From positions 92,792-156,791 of the forward strand of contig DAIDHW010000004.1 in the NCBI GenBank assembly GCA_027451865.1: a stretch of 64,000 nucleotides of DNA, written 5' to 3'. The position numbers were made by a program, and so were the translations under genes. Shown here piece by piece: positions 21,773 to 29,743 of this stretch. The notes below the pieces were generated by a model. It searched no databases and was not told the DNA's origin. It worked only from the letters and a program-made list of their open reading frames with translations. The stretch comes from Leptolyngbyaceae cyanobacterium clean351 (lineage in GTDB: Bacteria > Cyanobacteriota > Cyanobacteriia > DAIDHW01). Numbering within the stretch: position 1 is the first letter of the stretch; each line of letters begins with the position of its first letter.

Positions 21773-22603
21773 ATGAAATCTGCTAGCCCCCTGCCGGGTA
21801 TTGGCGTCTACTTGGTTTTCACCCTAGCTCTGATCCTGCTGCTAGTTAGCACTTTCCTTAAGCCCTTTGTCATCGTTAACGCCGGAGAGCGGGGGGTAGT
21901 GATGGAGTTTGGTCAGGTGCAAGACCAGGTGTTGGGAGAGGGTCTCCACGCCATTTTGCCAATCGTGACCACCGTAGAAAAACTGAGTGTCCGGGTCCAG
22001 AAGCATCAAATCCCTGCCCAGGCTGCCTCCCGGGACCTGCAGGATGTGTTTACGGATGTGGCCCTCAACTGGCACATTATGGCGGATAAGGCTAACCTGG
22101 TATTCCAACAGATTGGTGGCAGCGAACAGGTAGTGCAAAGAATTATCAACCCGGCCGTAGAGGAAGTTCTCAAGGCAGTGATGGCCAAGTACACCGCCGA
22201 AGAGATTATCACCAAGCGGGGCGAGGTCAAATCCGATGTGGATCTGGCCTTGACGGAACGGTTGCGGGTCTACAACATCGCCGTAGATGATATTTCCCTA
22301 GTGAATGTCCATTTTTCGGAACGGTTTAGCGAGGCGGTAGAGGCTAAACAGATTGCCGAACAGGAAGCCAAGCGGGCTGAGTTTGTGGCTCAACGAGCGG
22401 CGGTGGAGGCGCAGGCGGCAGTTAATCTAGCCCGGGGCCAAGCCGAATCCCAACGCCTAGTGCGAGAAACGCTCACCCCTCAGCTCCTGCAGAAGTTGGC
22501 CATTGAGAAATGGGACGGTAAGTTCCCCATGGTCCTAGGGGGGGATGGGGCCTTGCCCTTGCTGAACCTGGATATCAAGGACAAGACTTCCCATGGCCAA
22601 TAA
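21773..22603 (+). CDS. Prohibitin / SPFH-band 7 family membrane protein
   Basis: A 276-residue protein with one N-terminal membrane helix ([21 protein letters not shown]), then the prohibitin SPFH domain: [41 protein letters not shown], and [25 protein letters not shown] coiled coil follows ([18 protein letters not shown]), rich in Ala/Gln/Glu. Prohibitins form large ring assemblies that scaffold membranes; their cyanobacterial role is unsettled. It overlaps the rRNA methyltransferase start by 11 bases. Confidence 0.92.
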   Translation: MKSASPLPGIGVYLVFTLALILLLVSTFLKPFVIVNAGERGVVMEFGQVQDQVLGEGLHAILPIVTTVEKLSVRVQKHQIPAQAASRDLQDVFTDVALNWHIMADKANLVFQQIGGSEQVVQRIINPAVEEVLKAVMAKYTAEEIITKRGEVKSDVDLALTERLRVYNIAVDDISLVNVHFSERFSEAVEAKQIAEQEAKRAEFVAQRAAVEAQAAVNLARGQAESQRLVRETLTPQLLQKLAIEKWDGKFPMVLGGDGALPLLNLDIKDKTSHGQ

Positions 22604-23456
22604 AGACCGTCCTATCCTGCCCAAGCGGCGGCCTGCCCGACAGCCGGTCCTCAAAGGCACCGTTAAGACCAACCCGGAGCCAGCCCCGGAGGGAGCCGAG
22701 GAGCCAGACTTGATCTATGGTCGCCACCCGGTGCTCAGCGCCCTGGAACAGCACCAGGGACTGAATCGGGTTTGGATCCTCAGTCGTCTGCGCTACGATC
22801 CCCGGTTCCACTCCCTGCTAACGGAGGCTAAGGCCCAAGGTACAGTCATCGATGAGGTGGAGCCCCAGCGCCTGCACCAGATCACCCAGGGGGCCAATCA
22901 CCAGGGGGTGGCTGCCCAGGTAGCTCCCTACACCTACCTGGAGTTGGCAGACCTCATCCGCCATGCCAAGGGAGTCTCAGACCGCCCGGTCCTCCTGGTA
23001 GCAGAAGGCCTCAAGGACCCCCATAACCTGGGGGCAATCATCCGCACTGCCGAAGCCCTAGGGGCCCAAGGGCTAGTCATCCCCCAACGGCGAGCGGTGG
23101 GGATTACCTCCACGGTTGCTAAAGTGGCGGCGGGGTCCCTGGGCGTCTTTCGCGTCTCTCGGGTGGTTAACTTGAGTCGCGCCCTCGAGACCCTAAAAAG
23201 TGAGGGATTCTGGATCTACGGTACTGATGCTGCAGCTGGAGTGCCTGTACACCAAGTGGATTTCCGAGGTCCGACGGTGCTAGTGATTGGCTCCGAATCT
23301 GAGGGCCTGAACCTGCTGACTCAACGCTGCTGCGACCAAATGGTTTCTATCCCCTTGGGGGGGCAGACCCCTAGCCTGAATGCCTCCGTGGCTGCTGGGA
23401 TGGTCCTGTACGAAGTGTTCCGTCAGCGTTGGCTACAGGTTTTGCACCTAGAATGA
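22593..23456 (+). CDS. rlmB: TrmH/SpoU-family rRNA 2'-O-methyltransferase (RlmB-like)
   Basis: A 287-residue SPOUT enzyme. A basic N-terminal tail is followed by the substrate-binding domain ([15 protein letters not shown]) and the knotted SAM domain with motif 1 [21 protein letters not shown], motif 2 [12 protein letters not shown] and motif 3 [22 protein letters not shown]. These residues bind AdoMet and RNA. The GRHPV and QGVAAQVAP motifs point to RlmB, which methylates a 23S rRNA guanosine, though a tRNA target cannot be excluded. The start lies inside the prohibitin 3' end. Confidence 0.88.
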   Translation: MANKDRPILPKRRPARQPVLKGTVKTNPEPAPEGAEEPDLIYGRHPVLSALEQHQGLNRVWILSRLRYDPRFHSLLTEAKAQGTVIDEVEPQRLHQITQGANHQGVAAQVAPYTYLELADLIRHAKGVSDRPVLLVAEGLKDPHNLGAIIRTAEALGAQGLVIPQRRAVGITSTVAKVAAGSLGVFRVSRVVNLSRALETLKSEGFWIYGTDAAAGVPVHQVDFRGPTVLVIGSESEGLNLLTQRCCDQMVSIPLGGQTPSLNASVAAGMVLYEVFRQRWLQVLHLE

Positions 23457-23495
23457 AATGGTGGTTCCGTACCTTAAGACTCCTGGAATGCTGCC

Positions 23496-23750
23496 GTGAG
23501 TCGTCCAGAAACCGTCGCCCATATCTGCATCCACCGGCACTCCTGGTTTGAGGGCCAAATGAACGGTCAAGTGCGGGCAAGCCAATTTGAGTGGCAGTTC
23601 ACCTGGTGGTTTCGCCGGGGGTCTCTAGTGATCGAGCCGGCCTTGGGGCGCGCCCTCATCCAAGAGCCCCTGGGGCGGTTTCTTGAGCAGCACGACTACC
23701 AACTAGAACCCGGGGGAGAGTACCGCTTTCAAATCCGGGCTAAATTGTGA
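23496..23750 (+). CDS. DUF3146 family protein
   Basis: An 84-residue protein, GTG start, which I recognise as the cyanobacterial DUF3146 family: HICIHRHSWFEGQMNGQV, FEWQFTWWFRRGSLVIEPALGRALI and LEPGGEYRFQIRAKL. It looks like a small beta-rich domain. No function is known. Co-directional with its neighbours and only 19 bases from ftsY. Confidence 0.82.
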   Translation: MSRPETVAHICIHRHSWFEGQMNGQVRASQFEWQFTWWFRRGSLVIEPALGRALIQEPLGRFLEQHDYQLEPGGEYRFQIRAKL

Positions 23751-23769
23751 CCCTCCATCTCACCTGACC

Positions 23770-25161
23770 ATGGCTTTCAACTGGTTCCGCCGCCGCTTCG
23801 AAGACTCTGACCAGACTCCCCAGGACCCGCCCCCGGCGGAATCTGTACTCCCAGCTGAGACCCCGGAGCCGGGGGTACAGGTAGACTTTGACCGACTGGC
23901 CTTTGCCAAGGCTGCCCTCCAGAATATTCAGCGGCGCCAGGAGCTTCCAGAAGAACCCTCCCAGGAGGAATCTATCCCTGCACCAACCCTTGAGGCTGAC
24001 ACCGCAGAAGGGGCGGCGGCTCCGGTTGCTCCCCCAGATTTGCCTCTGTGGGCCCGGGACTCCCAGGAGGTACAGGAGCGTCTAGCTGCTCTCCAGGCAG
24101 CAGCCAGCCCCTCCCCAGCCACGCCAGTATTGTCGGAGGAACCGGTTGAGGAGCAGGTTAGCCCCCAGCTTAACGAGAATTTTCTCTGGTCAGCCGAGAT
24201 CCTCGCCGCCCAAGGCCGCCTCCCGGAGCAGGTTTCCTGGGAGGAGATTACCTGGCTGCAGAAGCTGCGTCAGGGCTTGGGGAAAACCCGCCGCAATCTC
24301 CTGAACCAACTGAAAGCGATTGTGGGCCAGGGCCCCCTCAACCAGGAGGGCGTAGCGGCCATTGAGGCTCTCCTGTTGCAAGCAGACGTGGGGGTTGCAG
24401 CCACAGACTACATCGTGGAGACCCTCCAGCAAAAACTGCGCCAAGAGGCTCTGCCTCCGGACCAGGCAGTACAGTACCTCAAGCAGATCCTCCGGGAAAT
24501 CCTGGAGCAATCCCACAACCCCTCCTTTGCCCCCCAAAAGGGCACCCTAAATATTTGGCTGGTCACGGGGGTCAACGGTGCTGGCAAAACCACCACCATC
24601 GGCAAACTTGCCCACATTGCCCAAAAGTCTGGCTATCGCTGCCTAGTAGCCGCCGGGGACACCTTCCGGGCCGCAGCAGTGCAACAACTGCAGATATGGG
24701 CTCAGCGTAGTGGGATTGAGGTGGTGGCCAATACTGGCCAAAACACTGATCCGGCCGCGGTAGTGTTTGACGCCATTAATGCGGCCCAAGCCCGGGAGAT
24801 TGACCTGCTCTTGGTAGATACCGCCGGCCGCCTGCAAAACAAAAAGAACTTGATGGAGGAGTTGAGCAAAATCCGCCGTACCATCAGCAGGAAAGCCCCT
24901 ACTGCCCACGTGGAATCCCTATTAGTCTTAGATGCCACCCTGGGACAGAATGGTCTGCGCCAGGCCCAGGTGTTTGCCGAGGCAGCCCAGCTGTCGGGGG
25001 TGGTCTTGACTAAACTAGACGGCAGCGCCCGGGGGGGAGTGGCTTTGGCGGTGGTGCAGGAGTTGGGGTTACCAATCCGCTTTATCGGCGCGGGAGAGGG
25101 GATTGAAGACCTGCGGCCTTTTTCTAGCTACGAGTTTGTCGAGGCGCTCCTGAGCAGCTAG
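23770..25161 (+). CDS. ftsY: Signal recognition particle receptor FtsY
   Basis: A 463-residue SRP GTPase. The N-terminal 140 residues are an acidic, Pro/Glu-rich A domain; the N domain starts near LQKLRQGLGKTRRNLL; the G domain has GVNGAGKTTTIGKLAH, GDTFRAAAVQQL, DTAGRLQNKKNLMEEL and TKLDGSARGG. FtsY docks ribosome-SRP complexes at membranes for insertion of photosystem and other membrane proteins. Its TAG and the thioesterase TAG on the other strand share one CTAG. Confidence 0.96.
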   Translation: MAFNWFRRRFEDSDQTPQDPPPAESVLPAETPEPGVQVDFDRLAFAKAALQNIQRRQELPEEPSQEESIPAPTLEADTAEGAAAPVAPPDLPLWARDSQEVQERLAALQAAASPSPATPVLSEEPVEEQVSPQLNENFLWSAEILAAQGRLPEQVSWEEITWLQKLRQGLGKTRRNLLNQLKAIVGQGPLNQEGVAAIEALLLQADVGVAATDYIVETLQQKLRQEALPPDQAVQYLKQILREILEQSHNPSFAPQKGTLNIWLVTGVNGAGKTTTIGKLAHIAQKSGYRCLVAAGDTFRAAAVQQLQIWAQRSGIEVVANTGQNTDPAAVVFDAINAAQAREIDLLLVDTAGRLQNKKNLMEELSKIRRTISRKAPTAHVESLLVLDATLGQNGLRQAQVFAEAAQLSGVVLTKLDGSARGGVALAVVQELGLPIRFIGAGEGIEDLRPFSSYEFVEALLSS

Positions 25162-25601
25162 GGGCGCGCCAAGGCCGAGTGAATTGGGGCCGGCAGTCGC
25201 CGGAGGATCCGGCCTTTTTCCCGGTCTACTGCCACCAACACCACCCGGCCGGTGACGTAAAGCGCTTCCCCCTGGGGAGCTTGGATCTGGTAGTCCCAGT
25301 TGATGCGCACTCCGAGGAGCTCGGCTAACCGGGTCTTGACCACGGCCGATTGCCCGAGGCGCAAGGACCGGTGGTAGCGTAGGTTCAGGTCAACTACCGG
25401 TAGATCACAGCCTAAGGCCACCAGTTTAGCAAACTCCAAGCCCAAGGAGCGCAGAAACTCCACCCGGGCTTCTTCTAGCCAAGTTAGGTAGGCGCCGTGC
25501 CAGACCACCCCTGCGTAGTCCGTGTGGTGGGGATGAACCCGGACCGGATACTCAAACCAATCTTCTCCCCGGCCGGGGGAGATGAGGGCATTAGGAAACA
25601 T
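25158..25601 (-). CDS. Hotdog-fold acyl-CoA thioesterase (4HBT family, DHNA-CoA hydrolase-like)
   Basis: A 147-residue hotdog protein with VRVHPHHTDYAGVVWHGAYLTWLEEARVEFL, carrying the Asp of the 4-hydroxybenzoyl-CoA thioesterase type (HTDYAGVVWHG). Cyanobacteria use such an enzyme to hydrolyse 1,4-dihydroxy-2-naphthoyl-CoA for phylloquinone, the photosystem I quinone, and this sequence fits that group, but the substrate is inferred. It starts 30 bases after the mutS2 stop on the same strand. Confidence 0.82.
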   Translation of the reverse strand: MFPNALISPGRGEDWFEYPVRVHPHHTDYAGVVWHGAYLTWLEEARVEFLRSLGLEFAKLVALGCDLPVVDLNLRYHRSLRLGQSAVVKTRLAELLGVRINWDYQIQAPQGEALYVTGRVVLVAVDREKGRILRRLPAPIHSALARP

Positions 25602-25631
25602 AGGTCTAGACCGCTCTTATCGAAGTCTATT

Positions 25632-27677
25632 TTAGGTCCCCCGCGGCAGGAGTTCCACCTCCGAAGGGCTGACGGTGATCTTCATCATCCCCAGTTGTAC
25701 CTGTACTTCTCCGTCGGCCACCCGGAGCACCTGGGCAGTCTGGCCCAGGCGGGGGATGCGCACCCGGTCGCCCACCCGGGGTTGTAGGGCCTGGGCCACC
25801 TCAGGGGATGGGGGTAAAGAGGCGGCAGCAATTCCCCGCAGGGCCTGGTTAGCCCGGCTGGCCGCCTGGGCAGTAACCGGGCCGCGCTGGAGTTTGCGGA
25901 TCACCTCGGCTACCTGGGCTTGGGCTTGGCTAATCGCCTCCTGAACTGCCTGTTCCTGCTGAAGGCGCAGGTGGGCCTCTCGGGCTTGGAGGTGTCTTAC
26001 CTGCCGGTGGAGTTGGTCGTGCAGTTGCTCAGCGTCCCGAACGATCTGCCGGGCCACCTGTAGCCGCTGCTCCTGTTGGCGCCGCTGTTCCTCCAGGCCT
26101 GCAATCACTTGATTCAGGTCGTCAGCCCGTTGGCCTAGGTGGGTTTGAGCCCCCTCGACGATCTCCGGGTCAAGACCAAGGCGCAGGGCAATAGCCAGGG
26201 CTTGGGAGCGGCCCGGGATCCCCCACAGGAGCCGATAGGTAGGGGCAAGACTCTCTAGATCAAACTCCACGGAGGCATTCTCAAACCGCGGGTCCTGGTA
26301 CTTGAGGGCCTTTAACTCACGGAAGTGGGTGGTAGCCACCGTCAGCCAAGCCTGGTCCGCCAGATAATTTAAGAGGGCCACCGCTAGGGCACTCCCCTCC
26401 CCCGGGTCTGTGCCTGCCCCCACCTCGTCTAGGAGGACAAGATTTACCCCCTCTGGCTGCGCCTTGAGGGCGGCGAGAATGGCAATAATCCGGCGCAGGT
26501 GGCCAGAGAAGGTGGAGAGGTTTTGGGCAATAGACTGCTCATCCCCAATATCCGCTAGCACCTGGTCAAACCAAGGCAGCTGTGCCGGGGCTAGGGCCGG
26601 TACAAAAAGCCCTGCCTTGGCCATTAGGGCCACCAGCCCTAAGGTCTTGAGGGTGACAGTTTTACCCCCCGTGTTCGGCCCAGTGATCGCTACCACCCGC
26701 AGGGGCGGTTGGATCTGCAGGTCAATGGGCACTACCGGGTGGCCCTGCTCGTGGGCATGCTGCCAAACTAGTAGGGGATGACGCAGCTGCCGCAGGTTGA
26801 CCCGGGGTCCAAACTGGGGCGGGTTCCCCTGCAGCCACAGGCCGTAGCGAGCCTTAGCTAAAGCTAAATCCAGGGCGGTGACCGTCTCCAGGAGCCTGAT
26901 CAGGTCCGGCACCACCAGGGTGACCTGTTGACTGAGGCGGGCCCGGACTGCCTCGGCAGCGGCTTGCTCTTGCCGGTACAGTTGCCGCAGATGGTTATTC
27001 AAGGAGACCGTGACTTGGGGCTCTAGGTAAAGGGTAGCCCCGCTAGCGGAGGTGTCGTGGACAATCCCCCGGATCACCTCCCGGGCGCTGGCCTTGACCG
27101 GCAGGACGTAGCGGTCCCCCCGTTGGGTAATCAGGGGTTCCTGGAGGGCATAGCCATAGCGCTGGATTAGGCTGTGGAGGACCTGGTGAATTTGCTCCCG
27201 TTGGTGACGCCCGCGGTGGCGCACATCAGCCAACTGGGGACAGGCCCGGTCGAGGACCTCCCCCTGGTCATCGATGCAGTGGTAAATTTCCTGCTCTAAC
27301 TCAGGGTAGGTGGGCAGATCGGCGATCAGCTGGTTGAGGACTACTAATTCCGGTTGCTGGCGCAGGCGGCGGCCTAGCTGACGTGTCCCCCCCAAGGTGG
27401 TGGCTAGGCCGAATAGCTCTAGGCCACTGAGAGTACCCTGGTGAGCCGCCCGGGCTAAACTGGGGCCGAGGTCGACGATGCCAGCAAAGTCCAAGTCGGA
27501 GTGCTCCTGAGCCTGGACCATTTCTCTAGTCTGGGCCAACAGGTGCCGGCTCTCGGCTTCGCTAGTGGGAATGGCGTGGCCGAGGGCGGCGCTCAAACCT
27601 AATTTGGTGGCAGCAAAGGTAGCCAGGTGCTGACAGAGGCGGGACCATTCGAGGAGGTCCTGGGCAGTGGTTTCCAA
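25632..27677 (-). CDS. mutS2: MutS2-family ATPase lacking the Smr nuclease domain
   Basis: About 681 residues. N-terminal clamp (LLEWSRLCQHLATFAATKLG, DRYVLPVKASAREVIRGIVHDTSASGATLYLEP), then the ATPase: GPNTGGKTVTLKTLG, LFVPA, STFSGHLRRI, LLDEVGAGTDPGEGSALA and VATTHFRELK; a coiled coil and a KOW-like segment (RVGDRVRIPRLGQTAQVLR) end the protein. Usual MutS2 is about 780 residues with a C-terminal Smr domain, absent here; only 30 bases separate its stop from the next gene. MutS2 acts on recombination intermediates or stalled ribosomes. Start is uncertain: TTG at 27677 matches the family N-terminus, while a TTG at 27719 would leave just 24 bases to crtI. Confidence 0.88.
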   Translation of the reverse strand: METTAQDLLEWSRLCQHLATFAATKLGLSAALGHAIPTSEAESRHLLAQTREMVQAQEHSDLDFAGIVDLGPSLARAAHQGTLSGLELFGLATTLGGTRQLGRRLRQQPELVVLNQLIADLPTYPELEQEIYHCIDDQGEVLDRACPQLADVRHRGRHQREQIHQVLHSLIQRYGYALQEPLITQRGDRYVLPVKASAREVIRGIVHDTSASGATLYLEPQVTVSLNNHLRQLYRQEQAAAEAVRARLSQQVTLVVPDLIRLLETVTALDLALAKARYGLWLQGNPPQFGPRVNLRQLRHPLLVWQHAHEQGHPVVPIDLQIQPPLRVVAITGPNTGGKTVTLKTLGLVALMAKAGLFVPALAPAQLPWFDQVLADIGDEQSIAQNLSTFSGHLRRIIAILAALKAQPEGVNLVLLDEVGAGTDPGEGSALAVALLNYLADQAWLTVATTHFRELKALKYQDPRFENASVEFDLESLAPTYRLLWGIPGRSQALAIALRLGLDPEIVEGAQTHLGQRADDLNQVIAGLEEQRRQQEQRLQVARQIVRDAEQLHDQLHRQVRHLQAREAHLRLQQEQAVQEAISQAQAQVAEVIRKLQRGPVTAQAASRANQALRGIAAASLPPSPEVAQALQPRVGDRVRIPRLGQTAQVLRVADGEVQVQLGMMKITVSPSEVELLPRGT

Positions 27678-27698
27678 GGGCGGGGGGACAAAAGCTCC

Positions 27699-27704
27699 TA
27701 TAAT
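27699..27704 (+). promoter_or_regulatory. Putative -10 box of crtI
   Basis: A perfect TATAAT at 27699-27704, 39 bases before the crtI ATG. No good -35 is seen at 17 bases. It lies in the stretch between the two possible mutS2 starts, favouring the shorter mutS2. Confidence 0.4.
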
Positions 27705-27743
27705 GAATCCTAGGATCAAAAACTTAACAATTCGGGCAGCGTA

Positions 27744-29225
27744 ATGAAAATTGTAGTGATTGGTAGCGGTTTTGGGGGTCTCTCAGCGGCAATTAGATTG
27801 CAAGCCCAGGGGCACCAGGTCACTATCCTCGAAAAGCGCGACAAACCCGGGGGCAGGGCCTACGTCTACGAACAGGATGGCTTCATGTTTGATGGCGGCC
27901 CGACCATCATCACCGCCCCCTGGTTGATCCGGGAGTTGTTTGACCTGAGCCAGCGCCGCCAGGAGGACTACGTTAAGTTAATTCAGATCGACCCCTTCTA
28001 CAACATCCGTTTCGAAGATGGCTCAGTATTTCACTACAATGCCGACCAGGAAAATATCCGCGCCCAGATCCTCAAGTTCAACCCCGCGGACTTAGCTGGA
28101 TACCAGCAGTTCCTCGCCGCCACCACCGACATCTACCAGGTGGGCATGGCCCTGATTGACCAGCCCTTCAGTCAGTTCACGGATATGCTCAAGGTCCTCC
28201 CCCAGATGGTGCGCTTACAGTCCTACAAGTCCGTCGCCCAGTTTGTTAACCAGTACATCCAAGACGACCGCCTGCGCCAGGTGTTCAGTTTTCATCCCCT
28301 GCTCATCGGCGGCAATCCCTTCCAAAGCACCTCCATCTACGCCATGATCCACAAGCTAGAGCAGGATTCAGGGGTCTGGTTTGCCATGGGGGGGACTGGG
28401 GCACTGGTGAAGGGGCTAACTCAGCTTTTCCTTGACCAGGGGGGACAGCTACACCTAAATACCGAAGTAGCCACGGTTCTGATTGATGAGCACAGCCGCC
28501 GGGCCACGGGGGTGAAAACCAAAACGGGGGAAGTTATCCCTGCCGAAACCGTTGTCAGCAATGCCGATGTGGCCTTCACGTACCTAAATCTAGTGCCGGC
28601 TCAATTTCGCCGCAAGTTCACGGACCGGAGGATTAAGCGCAGCCGCTACTCCATGTCCTTGTTTGTCCTTTACTTTGGCACTGACCGGCGCTACGAAGAC
28701 ATCGCCCACCACGAGATCCTCATGGGGCCGCGCTACCGGGGCCTGATTGAAGACATCTTTGTGCGCAAGCACCTAGCGGAAGACTTTTCCCTTTACCTCC
28801 ATCGGCCCACCGCCACTGACCCCTCCTTGGCTCCCCCGGGATGCGACTCCTGGTATGTCCTCTCCCCCGTCCCTCACCTCGGGGGAGATGTGGACTGGCG
28901 CACCACCGCCAAGCCCTACCGGGATGCTATTGTTAGCTATCTGGAGCAGCGTTACCTACCCGACCTGTCCCGCCACATCGTCAGTGAGTGTTACATCGAC
29001 CCCCTCCACTTCCAGGACACCCTCAATAGCTACCTGGGCAGCGCCTTTTCCGTCGAGCCAATCCTGACCCAATCCGCTTGGTTTCGCCCCCATAACCAGA
29101 GCGAAGACATCCCTAACCTCTACTTCACCGGCGCAGGTACCCACCCGGGAGCGGGGCTACCAGGGGTGATCAGTTCAGGCAAGATCGTCGCCGAGATGAT
29201 TGGCAAGGCCCCGGCCCTCGTTTAG
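27744..29225 (+). CDS. crtI: Bacterial-type phytoene desaturase CrtI
   Basis: A 493-residue FAD enzyme. N-terminal dinucleotide fold IVVIGSGFGGLSAAIRL with EKRDKPGGRAYVYEQDGF, a middle FSFHPLLIGGNPF block and the C-terminal carotenoid-desaturase signature NLYFTGAGTHPGAGLPGV. The sequence tracks proteobacterial CrtI (as in Pantoea) along its whole length, including AWFRPHN and VPHLGG. CrtI converts phytoene to lycopene in one enzyme, whereas most cyanobacteria use CrtP, CrtQ and CrtH. Gloeobacter is the known cyanobacterial CrtI user. The gene is divergent from mutS2 with almost no spacer. No phytoene synthase is adjacent. Confidence 0.92.
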   Translation: MKIVVIGSGFGGLSAAIRLQAQGHQVTILEKRDKPGGRAYVYEQDGFMFDGGPTIITAPWLIRELFDLSQRRQEDYVKLIQIDPFYNIRFEDGSVFHYNADQENIRAQILKFNPADLAGYQQFLAATTDIYQVGMALIDQPFSQFTDMLKVLPQMVRLQSYKSVAQFVNQYIQDDRLRQVFSFHPLLIGGNPFQSTSIYAMIHKLEQDSGVWFAMGGTGALVKGLTQLFLDQGGQLHLNTEVATVLIDEHSRRATGVKTKTGEVIPAETVVSNADVAFTYLNLVPAQFRRKFTDRRIKRSRYSMSLFVLYFGTDRRYEDIAHHEILMGPRYRGLIEDIFVRKHLAEDFSLYLHRPTATDPSLAPPGCDSWYVLSPVPHLGGDVDWRTTAKPYRDAIVSYLEQRYLPDLSRHIVSECYIDPLHFQDTLNSYLGSAFSVEPILTQSAWFRPHNQSEDIPNLYFTGAGTHPGAGLPGVISSGKIVAEMIGKAPALV

Positions 29226-29238
29226 GAGCCCCAGACCC

Positions 29239-29637
29239 ATGGCACTGATCCAGCGGCTACTGTTGTTGCTCCTGTTGGGTAGTCTTGCGGTCTTGATCGC
29301 CCAGAATAATGCTCCACCGGTGGCCCTAGTGGTCTTTGGCCAAAAGACCCAAACTCTGAGCTTGGGAGCTTGGATGGTCATAGCCACGGGGGTGGGGGTG
29401 GGAGTGGCCGGGATAGTAGTGCTGCTGTTTTGGCTTAGTAATATCTTGGCTCCCCAGGTTCTGGCGGCTGTTGATTCTCCCCCCCCAGTAACTCCCCCTC
29501 CAACCCCTCCACCGGCCACACCCTCCCCGGAGCCGAAGACCAAGTTAACTAACCCCGTAGTGGACGCCGACTACCGAGTAATTGACAGTACCCGAGAGGA
29601 GTGGCAGGACCAGGAGCCGGAGGATTGGGACTTTTGA
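29239..29637 (+). CDS. LapA-domain-like small membrane protein
   Basis: About 132 residues from the ATG at 29239 (AGGAG ten bases upstream). Two membrane helices (LIQRLLLLLLLGSLAVLIAQN and WMVIATGVGVGVAGIVVLLF), separated by VALVVFGQKTQTLSLGAW, have the LapA/DUF1049 pattern. A Pro/Thr-rich linker and an acidic tail ending EDWDF follow, probably cytoplasmic. The E. coli LapA group helps LPS assembly control; function here is not known. It follows crtI by 13 bases and may be cotranscribed. Confidence 0.72.
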   Translation: MALIQRLLLLLLLGSLAVLIAQNNAPPVALVVFGQKTQTLSLGAWMVIATGVGVGVAGIVVLLFWLSNILAPQVLAAVDSPPPVTPPPTPPPATPSPEPKTKLTNPVVDADYRVIDSTREEWQDQEPEDWDF

Positions 29638-29743
29638 GGGGATAGGCAGCGCTGGACTCTGATTCTTCTAGAATAAAACCTGAGTATAGGGGTGAGCCCC
29701 CTCAGCTGGTCCAACCTCCACCGCCACTTACCCCCGTCTTCCC

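Noticed and set aside
24190..24537. 115-codon antisense frame in ftsY, and similar long antisense frames in recG, clpB, alaS (49241-49942), prmC (54818-55495) and dxr
   Set aside because: GC-rich coding DNA leaves antisense frames open; the sense genes are unmistakable and the antisense products are Arg/Ser/Pro-rich without motifs.
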